Positions 7,738 through 16,343 of a stretch of 38,966 nucleotides of DNA are shown piece by piece. The notes beneath the pieces were generated by a model. The model was not told the DNA's origin. It made no database searches and worked only from the letters and a program-made list of their open reading frames with translations. The translations under genes were made by a program, and so were the position numbers. This DNA comes from an uncultured Bacteroidaceae bacterium (GTDB taxonomy: Bacteria; Bacteroidota; Bacteroidia; Bacteroidales; Bacteroidaceae). Where the stretch lies: the NCBI GenBank assembly GCA_905233465.1, contig CAJOEI010000019.1, forward strand, positions 1-38,966, read 5' to 3'. Within the stretch, counting starts at the first letter, position 1. Each line of letters starts with the position of its first letter.

Positions 7738-9129
7738 ATGACAAGAAATGGTTTAGTATTCTTTTTGGCATCTAAAGTGCTGCTTGTGGCTTTGATATAT
7801 TGCCCGATAGCATTTGTGGTATGTGCACTACCTTGGGGCTCGTATGGATGGATGGGCGCACTGGACATGCAAAAGATTAGCCCGGAAGAGGCCCGCAGCA
7901 ACTATATTGAGCAGGTGCTGGACAAAGATATTGTCTTAGACATCTTTCAACATTCCATCCTCGTCAAGGCCGGTGATCGCATACGCGTCTTGGGTTGCTA
8001 TCGCAATCTGCCGGAGAACTCCCGCAAAAAGTTTGTCCCAGATGACAAGTTTTGGGTTATAGAGTCCTCCGACGGCCGTCGCGGCCGTGCCGATGTATCT
8101 GTGTTGGAGTCTGGACCATCCACTGTTCTCTTTGACCATGCACGCGATGGTGATGCCATCAAGTTCCACCACATCATGCGTGAAGCAGAAATGCGTGAGC
8201 TCGTTCGCAAAGGCATATCATTTGCTGAAGCAGAAAACATCTTTGGCCCAGCTGTCAATGCAGCTCCAGACCTAAAGACCGGATGTTATGTAGCTGGTTT
8301 CAGGGGCTTTGACTACAAAGGCAACGACCGCTACCGCGAGTTTCTGTTGCTGTATTTTGCGGACGGCAAGCTGCACCACTTTGAAAACAGCGACTATATC
8401 AACGAGCCCTGGACACCTCGCATCCTCATCAACCTGAGCAACTGGTGGATGGACCACAGCGTAGCATACGTCAAACCCGGGTTCTATCGCATGAAGTATG
8501 GATACGGCCCATTCCAGAAGGCAACATACAAGTACAACTGGCTGGCACGTGGCATGCAGGGTGTCTACGACATCCTATTCGGCATGCTGGTGTTGGTACT
8601 CTTGGTCATTGTGGGTGGCTATACATTCCTCGATGTCACGCGCAGCAATGCCATGTTCTTGTTCATCCTCTTCCTGCTTGCCAGCGCCGCATATATACCG
8701 TATGTCGTCTACACTATGGAGATGAGCCCCAACCTCATACTCTTCCATTGGTCCACGGTGTTTGCCTTTGGCATGTTGGCTCAGTCCATGCAGCACAACC
8801 GCTGCCCACGCTGCCACAGAATAGTCTTCATGGAACACACCAATCGCCAATACGGTCCGACCAAACAGATTGACACCAGCACTGGAAACTGGATACATAC
8901 CGGCGAACGCGACTACAACAAATACGCCCACGGCTATACACACGAAGACCAGTATCAGCATTTGAAGCACCACGGCAGCGTGCGCTATCGCGAGCTCCTT
9001 GACACATACACGTGTCCGCATTGTGGATACAGCTTTGATGAGCACAACAGCGAGACACTGAGCCACAGCCATCGCTCGTATATTGACAAGGAGAAGAAGG
9101 TGACCACCAATGTGGAATTCTATAAATAA
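7738..9129 (+). CDS. Membrane protein with a split C-terminal zinc ribbon, unknown function
   Basis: A 463-residue protein I do not recognise. It has an N-terminal membrane segment (about 8-35), a soluble domain of about 220 residues (probably outside the cytoplasm) and a cluster of two or three membrane segments (about 283-350). The C-terminal soluble domain carries two CxxC knuckles, CPRC at 356-359 and CPHC at 426-429, separated by 66 residues rich in Tyr, His and Thr. The two knuckles probably bind one zinc ion. The soluble N-terminal part contains short strands (RIRVLGCYR, KFWVIES) compatible with a small beta-domain. It is followed after 16 bases by ribE, without a functional link that can be argued. 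Confidence 0.7.
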   Translation: MTRNGLVFFLASKVLLVALIYCPIAFVVCALPWGSYGWMGALDMQKISPEEARSNYIEQVLDKDIVLDIFQHSILVKAGDRIRVLGCYRNLPENSRKKFVPDDKFWVIESSDGRRGRADVSVLESGPSTVLFDHARDGDAIKFHHIMREAEMRELVRKGISFAEAENIFGPAVNAAPDLKTGCYVAGFRGFDYKGNDRYREFLLLYFADGKLHHFENSDYINEPWTPRILINLSNWWMDHSVAYVKPGFYRMKYGYGPFQKATYKYNWLARGMQGVYDILFGMLVLVLLVIVGGYTFLDVTRSNAMFLFILFLLASAAYIPYVVYTMEMSPNLILFHWSTVFAFGMLAQSMQHNRCPRCHRIVFMEHTNRQYGPTKQIDTSTGNWIHTGERDYNKYAHGYTHEDQYQHLKHHGSVRYRELLDTYTCPHCGYSFDEHNSETLSHSHRSYIDKEKKVTTNVEFYK

Positions 9130-9145
9130 ACGATAATACAAGACT

Positions 9146-9760
9146 ATGTTTTCCGGAATAGTTGAGACAACAGCCACGGTCGTGGCCATAGAGCAAGAAC
9201 AGGACAACCTGCACTTCACCCTGACTTGCCCATTCGTCAGCGAGCTGAAGATAGACCAGAGCATTGCCCACAATGGTGTATGCCTCACTGTGGTGCGCCT
9301 GACCGACGACACCTACACCGTCACCGCCATGCGCGAGACACTTGAGCGCTCCAACCTCGGCTTGCTGCGCGTGGGCGACGAAGTCAACGTGGAACGCTCC
9401 ATGCAGATGGGTGGTCGCCTCGACGGGCACATCGTGCAAGGCCATGTCGACCAGACGGCACGTTGCATACGCGTTGAAGACCAACAGGGCAGCCACGAGT
9501 TCACGTTTGAATACGAGAGCACACCCGAAATGGTCTCGCGAGGCTATTTCACCGTGGACAAGGGCTCGGTGTGTGTCAACGGCGTGAGCCTCACCGTGTG
9601 CCGTCCGACAAAGAACACCTTCGCCGTATGCATCATACCCTATACTTTCGACAACACAAACTTCCACGCCATCAACGTCGGCACAGTCGTGAACCTGGAG
9701 TTTGACATTCTTGGCAAGTACATTGCCCAGTATCAGGCCCGCATGACGGAGTTGGCATAA
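9146..9760 (+). CDS. ribE: Riboflavin synthase, alpha chain
   Basis: A 204-residue protein with two tandem lumazine-binding repeats (about 1-97 and 98-195). The signature MFSGIVE starts the protein; NGVCLTV and VNGVSLTV mark the two repeats, and GGRLDGHIVQGHVD joins them. The enzyme dismutates two 6,7-dimethyl-8-ribityllumazine molecules to riboflavin and a pyrimidine in the cytoplasm. No other rib gene is nearby and the 16-base upstream gap is too short for an FMN riboswitch. It is probably cotranscribed with glnS, 31 bases downstream. Confidence 0.95.
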   Translation: MFSGIVETTATVVAIEQEQDNLHFTLTCPFVSELKIDQSIAHNGVCLTVVRLTDDTYTVTAMRETLERSNLGLLRVGDEVNVERSMQMGGRLDGHIVQGHVDQTARCIRVEDQQGSHEFTFEYESTPEMVSRGYFTVDKGSVCVNGVSLTVCRPTKNTFAVCIIPYTFDNTNFHAINVGTVVNLEFDILGKYIAQYQARMTELA

Positions 9761-9791
9761 ATAGCATTCACAGAACATACCATTAACGATT

Positions 9792-11558
9792 ATGGCAGAA
9801 ACAACAAATACAGAGAGCCAGGACCTGAGAGGTCTGAGCTTCATTGAGCAGAAAGTGGTTAATGACCTCGCTGAGGGCAAGAATGGCGGACGCCTGCAGA
9901 CGCGCTTCCCGCCAGAGCCAAACGGTTATCTGCATATCGGCCACGCCAAGGCCATAGCCCTGGACTTTGGGTTAGCAAAGAAATACGGCGGCGTGTGCAA
10001 CCTGCGTTTTGACGACACCAATCCCCAGAAGGAGGACACGGAATACATTGAGAGCATCGAGCAGGACATCCGTTGGCTGGGCTTCGAGTGGGGCAACATC
10101 TACTACGCTTCCGACTACTTCCAGCAGCTGTGGGACTTTGCCGTATGGCTTATCAAGCAGGGGCGTGCCTATGTTGACGAACAGAGCTCAGAGGCCATAG
10201 CCCAGCAGAAAGGCACCACCACCTCACCCGGCACCAACAGTCCCTACCGCGACCGCCCTGTGGAGGAGAACCTGCGCCTCTTTGAATACATGAACAGCGG
10301 CCAGTGTGAGCCCGGCACACTCACCCTGCGCGCCAAGATAGATATGGCACATCCCAATATGCTCTTCCGCGACCCGCTCATCTATCGTGTGCTGAACATG
10401 CCCCACGTGAAGACGGGCTCCAAGTGGAACGCCTACCCGATGTATGACTTTGCCCACGGTCAGAGCGACTACCTCGAGGGCGTGACACACTCGTGGTGCA
10501 CGCTGGAGTTCGTGGAGCACCGGCCATTGTATGACCTCTTTGTCACTTGGATGAAGGAATGGCGCGGCGAGACAGACAACATCGAGGACAACCGTCCTCG
10601 TCAGACTGAGTTCAACAAGTTGAACCTCAACTATATTCTTCTATCCAAGCGCAACCTCCGCACACTGGTCAGCGAGGGCGTGGTGAGCGGATGGGACGAC
10701 CCCCGCATGCCTACCATCTGCGGCTATCGTCGCCGCGGTTATTCGCCAGAAGGCATCAAGAAATTCATCGACAAGATTGGCTACACCAAGATTGATGCAC
10801 TGAACGACACAGCCCTCTTCGAGAGCGCCATACGCGAGGACCTCAACCTGCGCGCATTGCGCGTCAGCGCCGTGCTCGACCCCGTTAAGGTGGTGTTCAC
10901 CAACTATCCCGAAGGCCAGACAGAGACACTCACGGCCATCAACAACCCCGAGAACGAGGCCGACGGCACACACGAGGTGGAGTTCAGCCGCGAAATATGG
11001 ATTGAGCGCGACGACTTCATGGAGGTTGCCGAGAAGAAGTTCATGCGTCTGGCCCCCGGCAAGGAGGTGCGCCTGAAGAATGCCTACATCATCAAGTGCG
11101 ACGAAGCTCACCCCTGCGACAAGGACGCTGAGGGCCGCGTGACCACCATCTACTGCACCTACGACCCCGAAACACGCAGCGGCCTGCCCGGTGCCGACCG
11201 CAAGATCAAGGGCAAGACGCTGCACTGGGTCAGCTGCCACAATGCCGTCCGAGCCGAGGTGCGCCTCTACGACAAACTATGGCAGGCCGAGAACCCACGC
11301 GACGAGCTCAAGCGCATCGAAGACGAGACGGGTTTGAAGGGCATAGAGGCTATGCGCCAGATGATGAACCCCGACTCGCTGCGTGTGCTCACCGACTGCT
11401 ATATCGAGCCCTTTGCCGCCCAGCTGCCTGCACTCACCTACTTGCAGTTCCAGCGCATCGGCTATTTCAACGTCGACCCTGCATCCACCTCAGAGCATCC
11501 GGTATTCAACAAGACCGTGGGCCTGAAGGACACATTCAAGGCGGGTGCCAAAAACTGA
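9792..11558 (+). CDS. glnS: Glutaminyl-tRNA synthetase
   Basis: A 588-residue class I aminoacyl-tRNA synthetase. The HIGH motif is in PPEPNGYLHIGHAKA (48-51), the KMSKS-like loop is LLSKRNL (about 282-288), and the C-terminal beta-barrel anticodon-binding region follows (about 350-555). LEFVEHRPLYDLF and the DPRMPTICGYRRRGY segment are typical of GlnRS rather than GluRS. It charges tRNA-Gln directly, so the organism does not need to rely on GatCAB for this tRNA. Its TGA is followed immediately by the ATG of a TPR protein gene. Confidence 0.96.
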   Translation: MAETTNTESQDLRGLSFIEQKVVNDLAEGKNGGRLQTRFPPEPNGYLHIGHAKAIALDFGLAKKYGGVCNLRFDDTNPQKEDTEYIESIEQDIRWLGFEWGNIYYASDYFQQLWDFAVWLIKQGRAYVDEQSSEAIAQQKGTTTSPGTNSPYRDRPVEENLRLFEYMNSGQCEPGTLTLRAKIDMAHPNMLFRDPLIYRVLNMPHVKTGSKWNAYPMYDFAHGQSDYLEGVTHSWCTLEFVEHRPLYDLFVTWMKEWRGETDNIEDNRPRQTEFNKLNLNYILLSKRNLRTLVSEGVVSGWDDPRMPTICGYRRRGYSPEGIKKFIDKIGYTKIDALNDTALFESAIREDLNLRALRVSAVLDPVKVVFTNYPEGQTETLTAINNPENEADGTHEVEFSREIWIERDDFMEVAEKKFMRLAPGKEVRLKNAYIIKCDEAHPCDKDAEGRVTTIYCTYDPETRSGLPGADRKIKGKTLHWVSCHNAVRAEVRLYDKLWQAENPRDELKRIEDETGLKGIEAMRQMMNPDSLRVLTDCYIEPFAAQLPALTYLQFQRIGYFNVDPASTSEHPVFNKTVGLKDTFKAGAKN

Positions 11559-13046
11559 ATGCCACCATTGCGCATCGACGACGACCTCAAGTACTTCGCC
11601 TCACCCGAGTTCCGTGAGCTGCTGGACCGCTTCCTGAAGACGGAAGAGAGCGGTCATATGGGCTATTTTGATGCCGACGAATTGACGGATATCGCCGAAT
11701 ACTATTCCATGGTGGAGAAGGACGAGCAGCGTTCGCGCGAGATTGTGGATTGGGCCATAACCCTGCATCCTGATGCCGTCGACCCGCAGGTGCTGCGAGC
11801 CCGCCAGAGCCTGATAGAGATGGACTACGACCGTGCCGAGGAGCTCTGCGACCAGATTCAGGATCAAGACCACCGCGAGGTGATCTTCTTACGCGCCGAA
11901 CTATCCATCTGCCGCCAGAAGCCCGACGAGGCGCTGGCTTATCTTATGGGCATATTAGATCATGGCAACGTCGAGGACACGGACTATTTTCTGTACGACG
12001 GAGCATACATCTTCATTGACTATGAGTATTTTAAGCAGGCAATGGTGCTGGCACAGAAGCTCGAAGAGATAGCTCCGCAATGGTTCAAAACGTGGCACCT
12101 CAAGGCCGACGTGCTGCTGGAACTCGAGCAGTGTGAAGCTGCCCTGCCCTACATCGAGCGCATGCTTGACGTGGACTCGTTCTACGTCGAGGCATGGAAC
12201 TGGCGTGCTGAAGCCTATCTGTCCCTTGACGACCTCTCCGAAGCTGCGACATCGTTAGACTATGCCCTGGCCGTGGATCCCGACTGCGTGCGTTCCATTC
12301 AGCTCAAGGCCTGGCTGATGGTGCTGCAGCATCGCTCAGAGGAAGCCCATGCTCTGTACGCTCGTCTGCAACAGGACGACCCCGACAACATCGAGAACTG
12401 GATTAATGACAGCAATTTGCTCTTGGACAGCGACCGGCCACAAGAAGCTCTGGATGTCATCCACCAGATACTGCCACACATTGACGATGCCTCGCACGAC
12501 GACCGCATCATGCTGCTGCAGCAGGAATGTCAATGCTATAGTGCGCTGGGGCTGCCACAGCAGGCTATGCTCAGCATCGACACCATTGAATCGGAGCTTC
12601 AGGATGGCGACGAGGCCTACAGGATTGACTGCCTGCTGCTGCGCGGCATGGTCTATCTGCAAGAGAATCAGCTCGACAAGTCACAGCCGCTGTTGAACCG
12701 CGCCATCGAGACGGACAACAACAAAGCCTCCGCGCAATATCGTGTAGCCGCATTGTACTTTGACTTCGGCTACTTCGGGCTGGCACAAGTCCTGTTCGAG
12801 ACCATTGAGCGCAAGCTCAAGTCACCCGGCAGCGACGACGACGGCACGTGGCTGGCACAGTGTCATGCCTACATGGCCTACTGCTGCCACGCCACCAAGG
12901 ACTATGCAGGTGCCGAGCGCTATATTGCCTTGGCTGCCAAGGAGCATGCCCGCAACCTCGCAACCATCTTTGAGGGAGTGCTGCCGGCATCCATCGCATG
13001 GGACGACTACGTCTATTACTATCGCGATGCCGTGAGACGCCTCTGA
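11559..13046 (+). CDS. Tetratricopeptide repeat protein
   Basis: A 495-residue, acidic, all-helical protein with several TPR units; clear ones are around residues 170-200 (WHLKADVLLELEQCEAALPY), 205-240 (WNWRAEAYLSLDDLSEAATS) and 380-410. There is no signal peptide or membrane segment, so it is probably cytoplasmic and a scaffold. It starts directly at the base after the glnS stop, indicating coupled expression, although a role in translation cannot be shown. Seventeen bases after its stop, a gene on the other strand ends; no clear terminator is seen in this gap. Confidence 0.85.
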   Translation: MPPLRIDDDLKYFASPEFRELLDRFLKTEESGHMGYFDADELTDIAEYYSMVEKDEQRSREIVDWAITLHPDAVDPQVLRARQSLIEMDYDRAEELCDQIQDQDHREVIFLRAELSICRQKPDEALAYLMGILDHGNVEDTDYFLYDGAYIFIDYEYFKQAMVLAQKLEEIAPQWFKTWHLKADVLLELEQCEAALPYIERMLDVDSFYVEAWNWRAEAYLSLDDLSEAATSLDYALAVDPDCVRSIQLKAWLMVLQHRSEEAHALYARLQQDDPDNIENWINDSNLLLDSDRPQEALDVIHQILPHIDDASHDDRIMLLQQECQCYSALGLPQQAMLSIDTIESELQDGDEAYRIDCLLLRGMVYLQENQLDKSQPLLNRAIETDNNKASAQYRVAALYFDFGYFGLAQVLFETIERKLKSPGSDDDGTWLAQCHAYMAYCCHATKDYAGAERYIALAAKEHARNLATIFEGVLPASIAWDDYVYYYRDAVRRL

Positions 13047-13063
13047 CAGCGGCCTCCGTCCTC

Positions 13064-13924
13064 CTACCCTCTCTTTCTCAACTGCCAGAATGCCACAGCA
13101 GATGCTGCGGCCACGTTCAGCGAATCCACACCATGTGACATTGGTATGCGCACCACGTAGTCGGCATCATCAATGACGGCATCTGCCAGACCATCGCCCT
13201 CGGTGCCCATCACGATGGCCAACCGCGGCTCGCGACACAGCCTCTCGTCGTCTAATGCCACAGCATTGTCGCGCAGCGCCATAGCCACGGTCCTGAAGCC
13301 CAGCGTCCGCAACTGCTGTTGCCACGCGGCTCCGTCCACCCACGTCCAGGGTACAAGGAATGTCGTTCCCATCGCCACGCGCACAGCACGCCGATTGAGC
13401 GGGTCGCAACACGTGGGCGTGAGCAGCACGGCATCCACACCCAATGCCGCCGCTGAGCGGAAGATAGCCCCGAGATTAGTGGTATCAACGACTCCGTCCA
13501 GCACGGCCACGCGCTGTGCCGTGCGACACACGTCGTCCACACTGCGCGGCGAGGGTCGTCGCATGGCAGCCAGCACGCCGCGCGTGAGCGTGTAGCCTGT
13601 CAGCGAGGCCAGCACCTCGCGTTCGCCTGTGTACATGGGAATGTCCGGCCCTGCCGCGGTGCCTCCGTCACGAATCTGTGCAATGATATCGGCAGCATCG
13701 CCATCAATATGTCGGCGCTCACAGAGCAGCGCTGTCGCCTCTAAGCCTGCCTGCAGCGCAACGCGTATTACCTTCGGGCTCTCGGCAATGAATATTCCGT
13801 TGTCCGGCTCAAGACGGTTGCGCAGCTGCGCCTCGGTCAGACGGGCAAAGGGTGCGAGCTCCGGAAGGTCAAGGTCAGTGACCTCAATAAAATCGTCGTG
13901 CTTCGGCATCGTATGTGAAGTCAT
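13064..13924 (-). CDS. TrmH (SpoU) family RNA 2'-O-methyltransferase
   Basis: A 286-residue protein. The N-terminal substrate-binding part (LTEAQLRNRLEPDNGIFIAESPKVI) is followed by a SPOUT knot domain with motif 1 (NLGAIFRSAAALG), motif 2 (MGTEGDGL) and motif 3 (RIPMSHGVDSLNVAAASAVAFW). Such enzymes transfer a methyl group from S-adenosylmethionine to a ribose 2'-OH in rRNA or tRNA; the target nucleotide cannot be told. An alternative start is the Met at 13909. Either way the gene overlaps the end of the DUF4250 gene by 26-41 bases, so the two form a unit. Confidence 0.9.
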   Translation of the reverse strand: MTSHTMPKHDDFIEVTDLDLPELAPFARLTEAQLRNRLEPDNGIFIAESPKVIRVALQAGLEATALLCERRHIDGDAADIIAQIRDGGTAAGPDIPMYTGEREVLASLTGYTLTRGVLAAMRRPSPRSVDDVCRTAQRVAVLDGVVDTTNLGAIFRSAAALGVDAVLLTPTCCDPLNRRAVRVAMGTTFLVPWTWVDGAAWQQQLRTLGFRTVAMALRDNAVALDDERLCREPRLAIVMGTEGDGLADAVIDDADYVVRIPMSHGVDSLNVAAASAVAFWQLRKRG

Positions 13925-14066
13925 ATTGTTCGAGATAGCTCTTTAGCTCTGCCACATCGCGGTCGAAGGCTGCACAGAGTTCGTCAAGAGAATCGTATTC
14001 GCCGTCGCGGAGGAGCATGTTCACAGCCGAGACCAGCATATTAGGTTCACCAGGTAAATAGTCCAT
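13884..14066 (-). CDS. DUF4250 protein
   Basis: A 60-residue protein starting MDYLPGEPNMLVSAVNMLLRD, typical of DUF4250, with the conserved SLDELCAAFD helix. The frame is open further upstream, but the upstream part (to 14177) is not like the family and passes through a repeat-like segment and the promoter box, so the ATG at 14066 is preferred. The function is unknown; the size and helix pattern suggest a small regulatory or DNA/RNA-binding protein. It is the first gene of a two-gene unit with the methyltransferase. Confidence 0.82.
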   Translation of the reverse strand: MDYLPGEPNMLVSAVNMLLRDGEYDSLDELCAAFDRDVAELKSYLEQYDFTYDAEARRFY

Positions 14067-14070
14067 TGTG

Positions 14071-14109
14071 GATGATATGTGTGAGATGAGGATGAAGGAT
14101 GTGAGATGA
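14071..14109. repeat. Short degenerate repeat before the DUF4250 start
   Basis: GTGAGATGA occurs twice (14081-14089 and 14101-14109) with GGATGAAGGAT between; it is a possible small member of the spacer-array group. It lies directly upstream of a start codon (minus strand). It is too short to be certain. Confidence 0.35.
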
Positions 14110-14154
14110 AACTTAGCTATGTCGCTTCTGACAATGGCATGCTGCATTTCCGCG

Positions 14155-14162
14155 CAAAGGTA
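14155..14162 (-). promoter_or_regulatory. Bacteroidetes -7 box for DUF4250 and the methyltransferase
   Basis: On the minus strand the sequence reads TACCTTTG, an exact TAnnTTTG match, 89 bases before the DUF4250 start. The -33 box is not clear. Confidence 0.5.
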
Positions 14163-14237
14163 ATGAAAAAGTGTCAATTATGTCAGGCGAAAGCGAAAAA
14201 ACTTTCAAGTTTCGACTGCCAACAGTCAAGTTTTTGC

Positions 14238-14245
14238 TACCTTTG
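14238..14245 (+). promoter_or_regulatory. Bacteroidetes -7 box for the CobW-type GTPase
   Basis: TACCTTTG followed by CACC, an exact TAnnTTTG match 30 bases before the ATG. A TTTCG lies about 23 bases upstream and may be a weak -33 box. Confidence 0.6.
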
Positions 14246-14274
14246 CACCCCAAAAAACAGAAAACACATCACTC

Positions 14275-15552
14275 ATGGAAATCAAGAAAATACCCGTGCT
14301 GCTGCTCACCGGCTATCTGGGCAGCGGCAAGACGACCCTGCTCAACCGCATCCTCAACAACCGTCGCGGCATACGCTTTGCCGTGATTGTCAACGACATT
14401 GGCGAGGTGAACATCGATGCCGACCTCATAGAGAAAGGCGGCATTGTGGCACAGAAGGACGACAACCTCGTTGCGCTGCAGAACGGATGCATCTGCTGCA
14501 CGCTGAAGATGGACCTCATCGAGCAGCTGCGAGACATCACACGTCAGCAACGCTTTGACTACATCGTCATCGAGGCCAGCGGCATCTGTGAACCCGCCCC
14601 CATCGCACAGACCATCTGCTCCATACCCGTCATGAGTCCTCAGAACGCGGCCGACGGCGTGCCCGAGTTGGACTGCATCTGCACCGTGGTCGATGCCTTG
14701 CGCATGCGTGATGAGTTTGGCAGTGGCCACGACCTGCTGCGTCCCAACCTCGAGGAGGACGACATCGAGAACCTTGTCATTCAGCAGATTGAGTTCTGCA
14801 ACCTGATATTGCTCAACAAGGCATCAGAAGTGACTCCGGAGGAGCTCGGACGCATACGCGGCATCATCCGCGCCCTGCAGCCCAAAGCCGAGATCATCGA
14901 GTGTGACTATTGCGACGTGGACTTCGACCAGCTGTTGAACACCCACGACTTCGACTTCGAGGCTGTGGCCACATCAGCCGCATGGATTGACGAGATAGAG
15001 AACCACCACGAGCACGACGACGATGATGATGACGATGACGACGACCACGATGATCACGAGCACGACGGCCACCACCACAACCACGATGATGACGATGACC
15101 ACGATGACGACCACGATGACGACCACCACCATCATCATCACCACCATCACCACCATCATCACGACGACGAGGGCGAAGCCGAGGAATATGGCATCGGCAC
15201 ATACGTCTACTATCGTCGTCAGCCCCTGAACCTGGGCCTCTTCGATGAGTTTGTGGCGCGCCGCTGGCCCAAGAGCATCATCCGCGCCAAGGGCATCTGC
15301 TGGTTCTATGGCGAGCCAGACACATGCTACGTCTTTGAGCAGGCCGGCCGCCAGGTCACATTGCGCAATGCCGGCAAGTGGTATGCCACCATGCCTGCCG
15401 ACGAGCTGCGCGACTTCATGGCACAGACGCCCTCGCTGCAGCGCGACTGGGACGAGCACTATGGCGACCGCATGCAGAAGCTGGTGTTCATCGGCCAGCA
15501 CCTCGACCGCAAGGCCATCGCCGAGGCTTTGGACAACTGTCTGGTCAAATAA
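14275..15552 (+). CDS. CobW/G3E family GTPase with Asp/His-rich metal-binding tract
   Basis: A 425-residue GTP-dependent metallochaperone of the COG0523 family. The Walker A motif is GYLGSGKTT (13-21), the metal-binding GCICCTL is at 71-77 and a conserved EASGICEPAPIA follows. The guanine-specificity motif reads NKAS (181-184) instead of NKxD. Residues about 243-299 form a linker made almost only of Asp and His, including 13 consecutive His (284-296). The CobW C-terminal domain follows (about 305-420). Family members deliver zinc, cobalt or iron to client enzymes; the His tract suggests Zn, Co or Ni storage or sensing, but the metal is inferred. It has its own promoter; no Zur site was recognised. 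Confidence 0.92.
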   Translation: MEIKKIPVLLLTGYLGSGKTTLLNRILNNRRGIRFAVIVNDIGEVNIDADLIEKGGIVAQKDDNLVALQNGCICCTLKMDLIEQLRDITRQQRFDYIVIEASGICEPAPIAQTICSIPVMSPQNAADGVPELDCICTVVDALRMRDEFGSGHDLLRPNLEEDDIENLVIQQIEFCNLILLNKASEVTPEELGRIRGIIRALQPKAEIIECDYCDVDFDQLLNTHDFDFEAVATSAAWIDEIENHHEHDDDDDDDDDDHDDHEHDGHHHNHDDDDDHDDDHDDDHHHHHHHHHHHHHDDEGEAEEYGIGTYVYYRRQPLNLGLFDEFVARRWPKSIIRAKGICWFYGEPDTCYVFEQAGRQVTLRNAGKWYATMPADELRDFMAQTPSLQRDWDEHYGDRMQKLVFIGQHLDRKAIAEALDNCLVK

Positions 15553-15646
15553 TCATCATCCCCACATTTCTCACTTTTCACATCCCACTTGTCACCTTGG
15601 CACACTCTTTGCTGCCAGCGGGCAAAAACAATAACATCATCACATT

Positions 15647-16276
15647 ATGACAATTGACATAAAAGATAACAACGAGAAGCTCCAGGAGCAGACAGCCCAG
15701 GACGCTGAACAGACTGCTCAGGACACGGTCGAACAGGCCACCGCCGAAGAGGCACAGGCTGCAGCCGACGCAGAGGCAGATACCGAACTGCCCACCGAGG
15801 AAAACGCCGAGCAGCTGACGCCAGAGCAGCAGCTCGAGGCAGCACAAGCCGAGATAGAGGAGCTCAAGACACAGGCTCTCTACCGTCAGGCCGAGTTCGA
15901 GAACTACCGCCGTCGCACTGTGAAGGAAAAGGCCGACCTCATCCTCAACGGTTCCAAGAGCGCCGTGCTGGCACTGCTGCCCATCGTTGACGACCTCGAG
16001 CGCGCACTGCCCTCGATGCAGAAGGCTGACAACGTGGCAGCCGTTACTGAAGGCGTGGAGCTTATCTACCAGAAATTCCTCAAGGCGCTGGCAGGCCTTG
16101 GCGTGAGGCAGATAGACACCGAAGGCAAGGACTTCGACGTTGACCTGCACGAGGCCATAGCCCAGGTGCCCGGCGTGCCCGACGAGCAGAAAGGCCGCGT
16201 CATCGACTGCGTGGAGCGCGGCTACACACTCAACGACCAAGTCATACGACATGCAAAAGTGGCAGTGGGGATGTAA
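15647..16276 (+). CDS. grpE: Nucleotide exchange factor GrpE
   Basis: A 209-residue cochaperone that releases ADP from DnaK. The N-terminal 60 residues are disordered and rich in Glu, Ala and Gln. A coiled coil (about 62-95) leads into the YRQAEFENYRRRTVKEK signature, followed by the four-helix dimer part and the C-terminal beta-wing (GKDFDVDLHEAIAQVPG). dnaJ follows after 67 bases; dnaK is not in the window. No CIRCE element is seen upstream, so HrcA control is not supported. Confidence 0.96.
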   Translation: MTIDIKDNNEKLQEQTAQDAEQTAQDTVEQATAEEAQAAADAEADTELPTEENAEQLTPEQQLEAAQAEIEELKTQALYRQAEFENYRRRTVKEKADLILNGSKSAVLALLPIVDDLERALPSMQKADNVAAVTEGVELIYQKFLKALAGLGVRQIDTEGKDFDVDLHEAIAQVPGVPDEQKGRVIDCVERGYTLNDQVIRHAKVAVGM

Positions 16277-16319
16277 TCCCGCGCTGTCCACCTAAACACA
16301 TAACATTCAACAACAAACT

Positions 16320-16334
16320 ACGGCCGCTGGCCGT
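16320..16334 (+). promoter_or_regulatory. Small GC hairpin just before the dnaJ start
   Basis: ACGGCC and GGCCGT form a perfect 6-bp stem around a GCT loop, ending 9 bases before the dnaJ ATG. In the grpE-dnaJ mRNA it would lie in the ribosome landing region and could reduce dnaJ translation at low temperature. This role is inferred. Confidence 0.4.
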
Positions 16335-16343
16335 GAACGAGAT

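Noticed and set aside
9130..9145. FMN riboswitch before ribE
   Set aside because: The gap is only 16 bases, too short for the aptamer.
8828..9880. Long antisense frame (350 codons) covering ribE
   Set aside because: It spans the zinc-ribbon gene end, ribE and the glnS start on the other strand, all of which have strong family evidence.
14974..15501. Val/Ile-rich open frame antisense to the CobW GTPase
   Set aside because: The Val/Ile runs are simply the complement of the Asp/His tract; no start context or family.
15553..15646. CIRCE operator before grpE
   Set aside because: No TTAGCACTC / GAGTGCTAA inverted repeat; only a loose pyrimidine-rich repeat-like stretch.
15578..16291. Open frame antisense to grpE (237 codons)
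   Set aside because: Opposite a certain gene, with Leu/Cys-rich translation typical of antisense shadows.
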